64,000 nucleotides of DNA from Mesostigma viride (taxonomy: Eukaryota > Streptophyta > Mesostigmatophyceae > Mesostigmatales > Mesostigmataceae): assembly GCA_009746045.1 (NCBI GenBank), contig RPFO01000026.1, positions 2,978,676 through 3,042,675 on the forward strand, in the 5' to 3' direction. The notes under the pieces were generated by a model that saw nothing but the letters and a program-made list of their open reading frames with translations, had not been told where the DNA came from and did no database searches. This document shows, piece after piece, positions 9,889 to 20,785 of this stretch (the first letter of the stretch is position 1; each line of letters starts with the position of its first letter). The position numbers and the translations under genes were made by a program.

Positions 9889-11240
9889 TCTGAATATATA
9901 TATTAAAAATATAATTACTTACAGCAGAGTGAAATCACTCAAACCAAAGCAAACGCCCAGCTATAAACCTATGTACAGAGCCATGTCAAAGCTCTATACT
10001 ACGATAAGACCAATGGAAACGCCTAACGGGAGGAACCTAATAGCCCTGCTGCACCGCAAAATCAGCCCGCGTACGGCGGAGCATGATGTCAGCCATGGCC
10101 CGAGTCAGCGCCACCGACAAGCGCTGACGCCAATATGACGTCCAGGTCCGCGCCGACCATGGGGCCCGCTGGCCCTCCAGGTCCAGCCGGTCCTCCCGGA
10201 GCCGGCAACACTCCTTGAAGAAGGCGGAGGTCAGGGGCCCCATGGCCCCAAACTCCTCCAGGACAAAGGGCACCACACGATGGTGCCCGACGTCGCCGTA
10301 GGCCAGGAGCTTGGCCCGCTCCGCCCGGTCCGCCGTGTAACCTGCCGTGCGGGAGGCCCCAGCCACGTCGCTAAGAGCCAAGGGCCGCGCCACCGAAACG
10401 TCAATAAGCAGATGCCGGCCACCCCCCTCAAAGTCCAGCACCACGATGTCAGGCCGGTGGTTGGGGGAATAGAAGGCAGCGCCATCCGCATCCTCGGACC
10501 GGATGTTCGCGTGGGGGAAAACCGACCGAATCATGGCGAGCACCACCGTCAGGAGGACAGTGTGCAAATACAAATACCAATTCTGATTCTGTTGGCCCCC
10601 CATGCAGGCAAGGTAGTGAGTCCCCGTGGGATCCAGCGGCTGCCCACAGCTACCACAAGGCCGCCCGGCCGGAACAAGAGGCTGCGGGGCAAATAGCTGG
10701 TGCCGGAGCGCCACCGAGTAGTGGCTGGGAGCCAAGGCGAATGGGGGGCCATGGGAAGAGCACGAAGGTACGCCGAGCCCACACTCCGCAAGGAAAGCGA
10801 GAACAGCCACGCACGTCCCTGGGCGTTGAGGTCTGCGAAAAGAGCCATCCAATCAGCCGTGTGCAGAATACCCGCGTAGGTTTTCTGGTGTTTATCGATG
10901 ACGCGAGCAGGGAATGCGGCGGGAGATTGAACGGAGGCGACCGAGGGAGTGCCGCGAGGGAGGTGGCGCTGTACCGCCTGAGCGGCACGGACGGGAGAAC
11001 AGGCCTGCTGGATCTCAGCATAGGCCTCCTGGATGGCGGTGACGAAGGGCAAAGGGCTGCTGGGGTCCAGGAGGTCAGGCGCTGCCGTTGCCAAAAGGGG
11101 CAGGAGCCGGCAGCTTTCCGCCCACGACTGAGCGACGGAGCCCAAAAATGCTGCTGGGGCCAGCCGGGCGGCACGAGTCAGACCACAGCCACCCATCCGT
11201 GCAGGCAGGGAGGCAATGCGAATAGCATGTGTGTGTGTCT
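9889..11240 (-). mobile_element. LINE with restriction-like endonuclease end, copy 2 (longest)
   Basis: The longest of three copies. The left side carries the 3' UTR and AT tail. The right side is the 5' truncation, running into TCTGAATATATATA (11238-11251), which is also present at 9889-9902. This 14-bp match is a likely target duplication, although the AT run could extend it by chance. All three copies in the window are bounded by ATATATA on both sides. Confidence 0.65.
10037..11230 (-). pseudogene. LINE ORF2 C-terminus: CCHC knuckle and RPD-type endonuclease
   Basis: Two overlapping minus-strand frames (11230 to about 10730, then 10852 to 10037) together read as one protein end. The first has the LPARMGGCGLTRAARLAPAA block found downstream of the reverse transcriptase in early-branching LINEs. 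The second has a C-X2-C-X9-H-X3-C knuckle (CGSCGQPLDPTGTHYLAC), then RPD and a downstream LLIDVSV aspartate. This is the organisation of the restriction-like endonuclease region that nicks target DNA. The frame change falls at a run of six G at about 10742-10747, so it may be a sequencing indel. The reverse-transcriptase core is missing. Confidence 0.65.
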
Positions 11241-11251
11241 GAATATATATA

Positions 11252-11529
11252 CCAGTAGTGACTGTAGTGTAGATTAGTAAGGCGTAGCCTAGCATGTGGC
11301 CCCCGCGCATGTGCGCCCATAATGGCCCCCATGGATGATGCCTTCAACATTTAGCCACGCTATGTCTATAATGGGACCCCCATGGATGTTGCATTAAGAA
11401 TTTAGCCATGCTATATGCCATGCAGAGAGATGCTCTCTGTTGAGAAGCCATGCCCTCGCCCTTGTATAGCCATGATGATCTTCCCCCCACATGGCATGCT
11501 CCCCCTTATAGCTGGGCATAGCGTGATAG
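11252..11529. repeat. Divergent 55-bp tandem duplication, otherwise non-coding
   Basis: Two imperfect units near 11316-11365 and 11368-11420 share the pattern CCCCATGGATG...ATTTAGCCA.GCTAT. They may belong to the LINE 3' end that follows; no gene is visible. Confidence 0.4.
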
Positions 11530-11702
11530 ACCGTGAGGGTGCGGGTGCCCTGGTGCACCTATAGAGCAAGGGTAGCTTACATTCCCACCCTTGCATGAAG
11601 TAGCCTACTAGGATGTATTAAAAGCCATACGCCCCTTCTCAGGGATATGTGCTACATTGACTCCCAACGGAGTGATGTTCCTAATTAATTAATTAATTAA
11701 TT
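11530..11702 (+). mobile_element. LINE family B 3' end with hairpin and (TTAA)n tail
   Basis: This matches, in the opposite orientation, 12545-12740 and 25782-25941. Shared parts are the segment around GGTAGCTTACATTCCC, then GCCATACGCCCCTTCTCAGG, then a short hairpin ACTCCCAACGGAGT and a tail of TTAA units. Recurrence in three places with different flanks, together with the tail, shows a dispersed LINE or LINE-mobilised 3' end. Confidence 0.65.
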
Positions 11703-12261
11703 CTGCATGACATAGGTTGTCTGCAGGGAAGGCATGATGCCACATGCAGTGCGCGGAGTCGTCGACCGAGTCTCTCGCTCATTGAAAAGATGGACAAGAA
11801 AAAGGGAAGAGGAAAAACAAGAAAGCTACAAACACAAAAAAAAAGGGGAGGGGGGGGGGGAGGGAGAAAGGAGCCTTGCGTGTTCAAACAAGGGTTTAGA
11901 GATGGCCTGTACGGGAGAAGCAAACCTGCTACATAGGCAGGGGGGTGGCCACTCACTGTTGGGCGGGCCAGGAGTTCGAAGAGTGCGCACCCATGGTTCC
12001 GCGGATCATGATGGCACCTGATTAATTAATCACGGCATATGCGCCAGGCACGTGTGCACTTTACCGCTCTTAAGGAATTCGAGCCTGGCTTGGACATGCT
12101 TAAGGGGAGGTGGCACCCCCAAACCCTTAAAATTTTGCATATGCTAACATCACTTGTAATTCATTTGCACAATACTAAATTATGATTGGGGGCACTAAAT
12201 AACATCTCTGGTGAGTTGTCCATGCACTTGTTGGGGGTACTACCCCCATCTATACGCCAAT
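11703..12261. other. Non-coding, purine-rich stretch
   Basis: Contains an A/G-rich run at about 11795-11875 including poly-A and poly-G. No gene is supported. The first part follows directly on the LINE B tail. Confidence 0.4.
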
Positions 12262-12270
12262 ATGGTGCTA

Positions 12271-12379
12271 GATTAGACCCGTAGGACTGTTCGCACCCAT
12301 CCATCCATCCATCCATCGGGGTTAATGCTCCGTGACTCCCCGACGGGAGCACGAGTCTAATTAATTAATTAATTAATTA
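12271..12379 (+). mobile_element. 109-bp 5'-truncated LINE family A copy
   Basis: Consists of the last 109 bp of family A: the ATCC run, GGGGTTAATGCTCCGTGACTC, the hairpin, and TTAA units. It is flanked by ATGGTGCTA at 12262-12270 and 12380-12388, a 9-bp target duplication. Only the 3' end was copied. Confidence 0.8.
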
Positions 12380-12544
12380 ATGGTGCTATAAATAGAAAAA
12401 GACGCTACATAATTAGGGCTGGGTATGCCCAAGCCAATGCACGCATTTGTTGGAAAAAATTAATGTAGAGTCTATAGTTCCCCGAGTTTGTAGCTTGCCG
12501 AGCTATTTACATCATGCAAATGGCAAAACCCTAATTCATTAATT

Positions 12545-12740
12545 TATCAGCAGGAACATAACTCCGTTGGGAGTATATGTAACACATAGCCCTGAGAAGG
12601 GGCAAATGGCTTTTAATACACTCTTGGCTACTTCCTGCAGGTGGGGGAATGTAAACTGCCACCTACTCTGGGTGCACAAAGTGCACCTGCCCACCACTGT
12701 ATTCAGGCACCTAGCCTAGTAGGGGCACCGACAGAGGGGG
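12545..12740 (-). mobile_element. LINE family B 3' end, minus orientation
   Basis: Reverse-complement match to the 11530-11702 segment. The ACTCCGTTGGGAGT hairpin lies near 12560 and the degenerate ATTAA tail at the left. The right limit is approximate and no clear target duplication was found. Confidence 0.55.
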
Positions 12741-12767
12741 AAAGATCAGCATGGCTATACAGAAGCT

Positions 12768-12992
12768 TGTCCAGGCTCACACGCCAGCCCCTGTGGGCAA
12801 GCCACCCCTCCCCAAGAGGAAGGGGCGTTTTGCTGAGTAGTGTAGTTAGGATTTTATAGATCGACTAGATAGCTTTTAGAATTACGTTAGTTCGAATACG
12901 CGGCTTCCTCCACCTCCACCCCCATCAAGGAATATGTGCTACATGATCTCCCCACGGAGGCACGTTATAATTTAATTTAATAATTTAATTTA
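12768..12992 (+). mobile_element. LINE family C 3' end, short copy with 11-bp target duplication
   Basis: Flanked by ATACAGAAGCT at 12757-12767 and 12993-13003. It starts in the last codons of ORF2 (a GKP-type proline/lysine tail ending in TAG) and continues through the 3' UTR, the CTCC/GGAG hairpin near 12940-12955 and a TTTAA-unit tail. It matches the end of the longer copy at 13082-14179. Confidence 0.8.
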
Positions 12993-13081
12993 ATACAGAA
13001 GCTAGGGCATGGCGTCTCAGCAGAGAGTAGCTCTCTGCGTGGGCACAGCATAACTAAATAAATAAAGCTAGGCATCATCTC

Positions 13082-14179
13082 TTGGACATCCCTCAGGTTA
13101 ACGAGAAAGAGCACGGCGGGGTTAGACCTGGTAATACCGCCTTGCCGACCTGATTTATGCAGATGACACCACCCTCATCGAGAGCCCCGAGCACATTCAG
13201 ACCTGGCTGGACTGTCTGGGCCTGGAGGCGCGAGCGGTGGGGTTGGAGATTAGTGTCAAAACTGAGGCGATGGTGATTGGGGCCTCCAGTACACCACCGC
13301 TGCCGCACCTGCTCGACGGGACGGAGGTCCCGTTCCGCGATCGCTTCAAGCTGTTGGGGAGTTGGCTTCCTGACACTGCCGACGATGTGGACACCCGCAT
13401 CGGCCTGGCCTGGGCCAGGCTCCGTTCGCTCAACACCTACTGGCGCTCGAAGGGCCTGGGCGAGCACCGCAATTAAGCGCATGCTCCTCAAGGTCGATCC
13501 TCGTCCTCACGGTGCTCACATATGGCGCCGAGGCGTGGACAATCCCACCCAAACTGGCAGCTAGGCTAAACGGCACGGTTTACAGGATGCTCCGACAGGT
13601 CCTTAACGTAGGGTTTTCCGAGCGCCCGTCATCAGAGTCTTTGTATCATGGCATGCCTTGTATTTCGGACGAGATTAGGCAGCGTAGGATAGCATTTGTA
13701 GGACACCTTGCTCGCACCAGCCAGGTCGACACCGCCCTTGGTCTGGCCGGCCCCCAGCGGCTTGGCCAGCCAGGGCGCCACATTCTGACCTGGCCTGGCC
13801 CCAAGGGCATTCCCAAAAGGGTAGGGAAACCTGTCACGAACTACATCCAGATGTTGCTGGACGACCTAGTGGTCCCAGCCCAGTTTGAGCACCGCATCCA
13901 CTCTCTCTCCCGTCTTTGGACTGCCATGCAGGACAAGACGCAGTGGCAGAAGATTGTCAAGGCGCACAAGCCCGACCCTGTGGGCAAGCCCCCTCCCCCC
14001 AAGCGGAGGAGGCGTTTTGATGAGTAGTGTAGTTAGGATTTTCTAGGCTACTAGATAGCTTAGAGTTAGGATAGTTCGATTACGCGGCTTCCTCCACCCC
14101 ACCCATCCATCATGGAATATGTGCTACATGATCTCCCAACGGAGGCATGTTATAATTTAATTTAATTTAATTTAATTGA
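13082..14179 (+). mobile_element. LINE family C, 5'-truncated 1.1-kb copy
   Basis: Bounded by an 8-bp duplication, ATCATCTC, at 13074-13081 and 14180-14187. It contains the end of ORF2, a 3' UTR with the same hairpin as the shorter copies, and a TTTAA-repeat tail (about 14150-14176). It differs from family A in tail unit and 3' UTR although the reverse transcriptases are close relatives. Confidence 0.75.
13138..14027 (+). pseudogene. LINE family C ORF2 C-terminal part, frameshifted
   Basis: The first frame carries LADLIYADDTTLIE with the catalytic YADD and stops at about 13475. The protein resumes in another frame with LTYGAEAW and runs through GHLARTSQVDT to a proline/lysine-rich end and a TAG at 14025-14027. 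Two one-base frame changes lie between about 13470 and 13515. The break removes any chance of activity in this copy, which lacks the endonuclease and early reverse-transcriptase blocks anyway. Confidence 0.7.
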
Positions 14180-14396
14180 ATCATCTCGTGTGTGGCGCAT
14201 CACGGGCACACATGTACATGACTAAGTAATGTTCATGAGTCAGCTGCATGGTATAGTGCATGTAGTAGGCGTGCATGTACAATGCCACGGTCTAACTATT
14301 CTGCACTACTACTGCTGTATTCCCCTAAGCTGGGGCTTCTAGAGTCGCTGGGGCCACGGTGGTCGCGGGGGTCGCGTGCCAGGGCTTGTGGCCGAC

Positions 14397-14690
14397 CTAG
14401 ATGGCCGCCCCGGCCCTTCCAGTACACCGGCTTCCCCGCCGTGGTCTGCCGGAGCTGGAGGTAGGTCGGCCATAGCTCCCGTCGCCGTTGTTGCTGCCGG
14501 CCAGGGTCAAGTCGTTGTCCAGGGTGAAGGGAGTCTTCTCGAGCCGCTTGCGGCGTCTGAGAAAAGAAATCTTGTCCGCCGGGCTCTTGAAGGTGAGAAG
14601 GAACGGGGGCGCCCCTGCCTTAAGTACCCCCGCGCGCGCGGGAAAGGCGGTGGGCGACCAGCTCGATCTCACCGTTTAAGGCCCATGCGA
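14397..14690 (-). pseudogene. Fragment of L1-type ORF1 C-terminal domain
   Basis: The minus-strand frame shows GAPPFLLTFKSPADKISFLRRRKRL and then FTLDNDLTLA. This parallels the VLLTFKYMADKLAFLKCRKKL and FTLDDDLTLA of the ORF1 at 7895-9192. It is diverged and incomplete, so it is a second, older copy of the same protein family. Confidence 0.65.
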
Positions 14691-14886
14691 CCAAGGATTC
14701 CTCTCTCAAAAGCACATGGGGCCAGTATTTCTAGTTTTGTTAAAATTTAGGGTTTGGCTTTTTGCTAAACCCTTAAAATCATAATTTCTGCTTAATTTCT
14801 TGTTGTTTTGTCATAAACTGTTATGCTAACTATGTGGCAAGGAACGAGGGATTGATATGTGATTGCTTCGCATGCCTAACTCATAT

Positions 14887-15232
14887 ATATTAAAAATATA
14901 ATTACTTACAGCAGAGTGAAATCACTCAAACCAAAGCAAACGCCCAGCTATAAACCTATATACAGAGCCATGTCAAAGCTCTATACTACGATAAGACCAA
15001 TGGAAACGCCTAACGGGAGGAACCTAATAGCCCTGCTGCACCGCAAAATCAGCCCGCGTACGGCGGAGCATGATGTCAGCCATGGCCCGAGTCAGCGCCA
15101 CCGACAAGCGCTGACGCCAATATGACGTCCAGGTCCGCGCCGACCATGGGGCCCGCTGGCCCTCCAGGTCCAGCCGGTCCTCCCGGAGCCGGCAACACTC
15201 CTTGAAGAAGGCGGAGGTCAGGGGCCCCATGG
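14887..15232 (-). mobile_element. LINE with restriction-like endonuclease end, copy 3 (346 bp)
   Basis: Near-identical to the 3' end of copies 1 and 2 and truncated inside ORF2 at the GGGGCCCCAT segment. The sequence is ATATATAT immediately beyond the 5' truncation (15233-15240) and also at the tail (14882-14890). The element therefore again sits in a short TA run. Confidence 0.8.
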
Positions 15233-15240
15233 ATATATAT

Positions 15241-16250
15241 GGATTGCTCCATTCAACACCACGTACACTTACCATCTAGGTTTAATTACATCTCGGCTCA
15301 TGTCGCGTCAAATGTGGGCGAGCTGGCAACTTCTGTTTCGTCGTTCAAATAGTGCTTGATTTGATAGCCAGTGCCGCAATGGGAGTCAGTTATATATATT
15401 ACACATGTAACGCATTATTCATGACTCATGAGCACTTGGCCTAAAAGTAAAAGCAACAAAAATAGTAAAAGCAACAACTTGTCTAACGCTAGCACTGGCG
15501 TCTCAATGATCCACATATGACACGGTGGCACGTGTACATAATGAGAAATAATGTGTGAACATTATTTACAGGCACTTCTTGTGTTCTTAAAAAGATGCTA
15601 ACATGATTGTTAGTGTCGTAGTAGTAGCCTGATGGCAAGATCGCGGCTCCGCGGAAATCACCGGCATACTATGCTTAGTGGCAGCTCGCAACTACACTTC
15701 AGAGGTACATCATGCATAATATAAGCACTGGTGTGATTCATGTTGCCTCCACCATGTGCAGTCATGCGGGCCGCAAGATGTATGCCACATTTACCACCCA
15801 TCACACATTGAGCACACGCCATATGATTTGCACGCATGCAGTCTTTCGCATCAGCCCCACATCATGGCAGCTATACATAGTGTCCAAGCCAACTATCTAG
15901 AGCAACAATTTAATTATTAACTCGTCGTCTGTCCCAACTCAGTCCTCACAGGAGGACTGAGTTGACAATTTTCAACCGCGTGTTGCGACTAGGTGGGGGG
16001 TCCATCCCAAATGTTTTGATGTGGATCGGGGGTGTACTAGATGTCATTTTGTTGGCAAAAATACTGCATATGTGAAAACTTGACCCGAACACCTGAAAAT
16101 TACACGGTCGTTGGGCACCCCTTCGCGAATTTGCATTTTCCGGGATAAGAACGAGTGGGAAAAATTAAATCAAATCCTGGTGCATGCATGAAGAAAAAAT
16201 ATAGGCATGTAAACAATATAGTTCTTGAAACGTGGCAAAAAACACTAGGA
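15241..16250. other. Non-coding, AT-rich, nothing recognised
   Basis: No credible open frame, repeat array or RNA gene seen. A short inverted repeat of the type CTCAGTCCTC/GAGGACTGAG lies at about 15938-15962. Confidence 0.5.
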
Positions 16251-16254
16251 GTTA

Positions 16255-16760
16255 ATTTTACGGGGCGTAAACGCCCCGGTTGAGGTTACCGGGGCGGTTA
16301 CTGGCCAGTAACCATGTACGTTTCAGGTTACCGGCCAGGTTACCGGCCGGTAACCTTAAACGCGACAGACTAAATACCGGCCGGTAATGGTTACCGGGCG
16401 GTAATAGTTACCGGAACGTTTACTGGGCGGTAACTTTTACCGGAGCCGTAACCATGCCCGTAACCTATCTGGGTTACGGTCATGGTTACGGCCCAAGTAG
16501 AAGTTACCGGGCGGTAAACTGGCATGGTTACGGGACCAGTTCTGAGAACCGGGATGGGTTACCGGCATGGTTACGGGACCAGTTCTGATAACCGGGCCTG
16601 GCTACTGGCCTGGTTACGGGTCCGTCAACCGTCCCGTAACCTGCAGTAGTTACGGCCCAGTAGTTGACCCTGGCTACTGCGGTGGTTATGGGGCCGGTTA
16701 TGCCCCAGTAATAATAGTAACCCATGCCTACAACGCAGCCTGTCCGGGTTATGGCCCCGA
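16255..16760. repeat. Cluster of degenerate GGTTACC/GGTAACC motifs
   Basis: More than 25 copies of GGTTAC or its complement GTAACC, most followed or preceded by CGG, fall in about 500 bp. Many pairs face each other and could fold. One internal stretch, GGTTACGGGACCAGTTCTGA, occurs twice, about 54 bp apart. The array is not a simple tandem repeat: spacing and orientation vary. Confidence 0.7.
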
Positions 16761-17490
16761 ATTCTAAAATGCATTGACCCCGGCTATGGTGAGTGGCTTG
16801 CATGATATGTTGCTTTTCAAGATGCATTTTTGAATTAGGCATTTCATTAAAATGTTTAAGAAGTCATTAATAATCAATTGCACGAATCACTTCCATCCGA
16901 TGTTGTCAACGTGGGCTTCATGATGAAATCGTGGAGATGACGCACATGAAGTTCACGGAACATCTTAGGTAATAAATCAAGCCGTTACGGCAGTAGAACC
17001 TTGGCCGATGAGGGTGGCGTCTTGAAGCTGTTGTCACCCTCAAGTCCGCTCGGCCAGGGGTAATCGCCCATGTTGATTTGAAAGGTACCGCCGTCCATAT
17101 GGCGGCTCCGCTTTTGGTGCGAGTTGACCAACTTCCCGTCTTAATCATTCCGGATTGCCTGCAGTTCATTCCGCCTTTGTCCAAGTAAGACAGCAACTGT
17201 CACGCACTCATAGAAAACGCAAAATGCCCCGAATGCAGTTACGGCCATACGGTAGCGAGGAATAGCAGTTGAAATTTCTAGTACACAGGCAACTAGTAAG
17301 AAAAGGGACGATGCGTGCACCACCACCAATACGTACGTGCATCCCTCTCTTGAAAATGACAGCATCTTCCATGCCGTCCAAGAAAAACGCAACGTATTTA
17401 ACATGAACCCGAATGCAGTTACGGTCGTAGAGTAGTGAGGACTGGCAGCTGAAAGTTCTAGTTGATGGGCTGAGAATAAGGAAAAAAATG
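16761..17490. other. Non-coding; two related blocks
   Basis: No gene recognised. Two segments near 17220-17300 and 17390-17465 both contain GAATGCAGTTACGG and a following GAAA.TTCTAGT, so they are an old duplication about 180 bp apart. Confidence 0.4.
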
Positions 17491-17507
17491 ATGCGTGCAC
17501 TCACCTA

Positions 17508-18530
17508 CCCTATTACGTCCCTCCCATGGCGAGGAACCAGCAAAACCACCCACATACCCTGTTGTGTCCCTCCCTTGACAAGGAACAAGCACGTGCACAT
17601 GCCCCACCCCACATGCATGCCTCCCTTGACAAGAATCGAACGGGCACGTGCACCCACCTACCCTATGTGCACCCCTCCTTTGACAAGGAACAAGCACGTG
17701 CACGTGCCTACCCCACATGCATGCCTCCCTTGACAAGAATCGAACGAGCACGTGCACCCACCCACCCTGTGTGCACCCCTCCTTTGACAAGGAACAAGCA
17801 CGTGAACTCACCTACACTACGCGCGTCCCTCCCTTGACAAGGAATAGGCACGTGCACATGCCTACCCCACATCCATGCCTCCCCTGACCAGTAACAAGCA
17901 CGTGCACCCACCTACCCTACGTGCATCCCTCCTGTGACATGGAACAAGCACGTGCACCCACCAACCCTATGTACGTGCCTCTTGACAAGCAACAAGCACG
18001 TGCACCCACCTACCCTAAGTGCCCCCCTCCTTCGACAAGGAACAAGCATGTGCACTCACCTACCGTACGTGAATCCCTCCCTTGGCAAGGACCAAGCACG
18101 TGCACCCACCTACCCGATGTCCGCCCCTCCCTTGATAAGGTACAAGCATGCCCACCCACCTACCCTACCTGCATCCCTCCCTTGACATGGAACAACCATG
18201 TGCACATTCCTACTCCACATGCCCCCCTCCTTTGACAAGGAACAAGCATGTGCACTCATCTACCGCACGTGCATCCCTCCCTTGACAAGGAACAAGCAAG
18301 CCCACCCACCTACCCTACCTGCATCCCTCCCTTGACATGAAACAAGCACGTGCACATGCCTACCCCACATGCATGCCTCCCTTGACAAGAATCGAACGAG
18401 CACGTGCACCCACCCACCCTGTGTGCACCCCTCCTTTGACAAGGAACAAGCACATGAACTCACCTACACTACGTGCGTCCCTCCCTTGACAAGGAATAAG
18501 CACGTGCACATGCCTACCCCACATCCATGC
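17508..18530. repeat. Minisatellite of about 60-bp units (left part)
   Basis: Repeats a unit containing CCTCCCTTGACAAGGAACAA, then GCACGTGCAC and CACCTACCC. About 17 imperfect units are visible, some nearly identical over more than one unit (for example around 17585 and 18340). Open frames across it (HVHxPTxxAS-like) are by-products of the repeat. The array resumes at 20544. Confidence 0.8.
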
Positions 18531-19057
18531 TGTCTGAGGTTATGCCCACCTCTTGCCGTGTATTTATGCTAGGTAGTCTAGCCGTGTGCTATTCCAACTT
18601 ATCGCATCACATTTTATATAGTGGCGAGTGAGATATTTAGTGCCGATGGTCCTATTCCGGCACTGAGCGTGCAATATGTGTGGCGATAATTAGAGTGGCC
18701 GTACCTATGTCCACGTCATGATGCGCCTGCACCTGTGCGCAGTACTTTCTAGAATGTGCACCGTATGCATGCATTCGACACCACTAGTGATGCTGACCTG
18801 TCATTTGTGCCAGCCGTTAGATTGTCGCCAAGGGTAGTGCCGACCCCATGCCACCGTGCATGATTTTAGGGTTGGCAACTCCACGAACTCTCTCTCTTTT
18901 TTCCTTGCTAGCAAGTGACAATGTAGCAATTTAGGCTAATGGCTGCCCGATGGCAAGGGCAATGCCATAGCCGTGCTGCCAATATGCGTTAATTAATTCT
19001 AATGAATTACGTCAATTATCATGTTGACCAAGTAACGCATTATACATATTTTAAACA
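18531..19057 (+). repeat. 5' LTR of the 2-kb element
   Basis: 527 bp, TG...CA ends, followed directly by the primer-binding site. It matches 20017-20543 without a difference that I could find by eye. Confidence 0.9.
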
Positions 19058-19069
19058 TGGTATCGGAGG
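19058..19069 (+). promoter_or_regulatory. Primer-binding site, initiator-Met tRNA type
   Basis: TGGTATCGGAGG directly after the LTR. The usual plant site is TGGTATCAGAGC, so 10 of 12 positions agree. The flank TGG pairs with the CCA end of the tRNA primer. Confidence 0.75.
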
Positions 19070-20016
19070 TGATGGTTCATGGTCTTTCAGCCTTTGCCTG
19101 GCGAGCATTATTTTCTTCCCACCTCGAGGACGAGGTGTGCTTGCATCGCCGGCACTTTCGTTGGAGTTTCGCCTTTGCGCGAGTCTGGCCACGGCCGTTG
19201 TAGTCCGCCAAGCCATTTACGAGGACAGCGCAGCTAGCACTTGGTGCCGCTGGCGTTGCTGCCAGCAGACCTGGATTCGGTGTGTTGCATATATTTGCGT
19301 AAAACAGATTCGTGAGCACACCCGCAGCTGCCAGTGTGCATGGTGTGCAAGCGTTGACGCTGGATGCCTGAAGTCCGTGTTTGGTTCTGGGCGGGGACAG
19401 CCAACTTTTTTATTTTTTTGACGACAGCAAATTGTTTGTTCCGGATGCTGATTCCGCTGCTGGCACAGTGAGCCGTGAGGCTTCGAGCCCATTTTCGCAG
19501 AGTCTACGAGCTGATATCGCCTTGTATGGCAAGCGGCATTGATCCGCTAGACTTTTATACTCGACTTTTTATGTCGAGCGCCCAGTGCCTGCCCGAGAGC
19601 CACGTGCCGTGAGCCCAGTGCCGGGAGAGCCCGTAAGAGCCGCTGAGCCAGGAGCCGCCGAGCCAAGGAGCCTAGAGCCAAGAGCCAGGGGGTGTATGAG
19701 CCGAGCGCCTTTTGTCGAGATTTCGTTGATAATCAGTTTGGATTATTTATGACCTGCCGGCCATTGTTTTTTGTCATAGTTGAGCTAGTCCTTTGTTGGC
19801 CGTTGACCTGAAAGGACCTTCTCCTTGAGGGGGGGTGCCTGATTCCCCATATTTCTTGCTGGTACTGAGTTTGAACCTCCTTATCCCCACCATGGTTAGC
19901 CGTGTAAGGGGGGTATGCCAGGGTGTTTTGTACCCGGCTATCCTACCTAGTTATTGAGGGGGGAGAGGAAGGAGTGTCATGTTTCTTTTGAGCACGCATG
20001 AGCTGTGCAAGGGGGG

Positions 20017-20543
20017 TGTCTGAGGTTATGCCCACCTCTTGCCGTGTATTTATGCTAGGTAGTCTAGCCGTGTGCTATTCCAACTTATCGCATCACATTT
20101 TATATAGTGGCGAGTGAGATATTTAGTGCCGATGGTCCTATTCCGGCACTGAGCGTGCAATATGTGTGGCGATAATTAGAGTGGCCGTACCTATGTCCAC
20201 GTCATGATGCGCCTGCACCTGTGCGCAGTACTTTCTAGAATGTGCACCGTATGCATGCATTCGACACCACTAGTGATGCTGACCTGTCATTTGTGCCAGC
20301 CGTTAGATTGTCGCCAAGGGTAGTGCCGACCCCATGCCACCGTGCATGATTTTAGGGTTGGCAACTCCACGAACTCTCTCTCTTTTTTCCTTGCTAGCAA
20401 GTGACAATGTAGCAATTTAGGCTAATGGCTGCCCGATGGCAAGGGCAATGCCATAGCCGTGCTGCCAATATGCGTTAATTAATTCTAATGAATTACGTCA
20501 ATTATCATGTTGACCAAGTAACGCATTATACATATTTTAAACA
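20017..20543 (+). repeat. 3' LTR of the 2-kb element
   Basis: 527 bp, preceded by the polypurine tract and followed by the CATGC duplication, after which the minisatellite resumes. Confidence 0.9.
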
Positions 20544-20785
20544 CATGCCTCCCCTGACCAGTAACAAGCACGTGCACTCACCTACCCTACGTATGTGCCT
20601 CTTGACAAGGACCAAGCTCGTGCACCCACCTACCATACGTGAATCCCTCCCTTGACAAGGTACACGCATGCCCACCAACCTACCCTACGTGGGCCCCTCC
20701 CTTGATAAGGTACAAGCATGACCAGCCACCTACCCCGCGAGCCTCCCTACTTTGACAAGGAACAAGCATGTGGGCCCGCTAGCAT
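20544..20785. repeat. Minisatellite of about 60-bp units (right part)
   Basis: Continuation of the array at 17508-18530, in the same orientation. Removing the LTR element and one CATGC restores a normal unit, so the array was there first. Confidence 0.8.

Larger units (their letters stand above)
18531..20543 (+). mobile_element. Non-autonomous LTR retrotransposon, 2.0 kb, young
   Basis: Two LTRs of 527 bp (18531-19057 and 20017-20543) start TGTCTGAGG, end TTTTAAACA and look identical on reading. Both sides carry CATGC (18526-18530 and 20544-20548), a 5-bp target duplication. A primer-binding site (TGGTATCGGAGG, 19058-19069) resembles the plant initiator-Met site, and a G-rich polypurine tract (GCAAGGGGGG) abuts the right LTR. 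The 959-bp interior has no gag or pol; it holds GAGCC-rich short repeats at about 19600-19690. The element must be mobilised by an autonomous relative not seen here. Confidence 0.92.

Noticed and set aside
17488-18572. Frames with HVHxPTxP repeats
   Set aside because: Repeat-driven translation of the 60-bp minisatellite; no stop-free selection and no domain.
19077-19492. Short frames inside the 2-kb LTR element as possible gag remnants
   Set aside because: No zinc knuckle, capsid or pol motif on either strand; the element is treated as non-coding.
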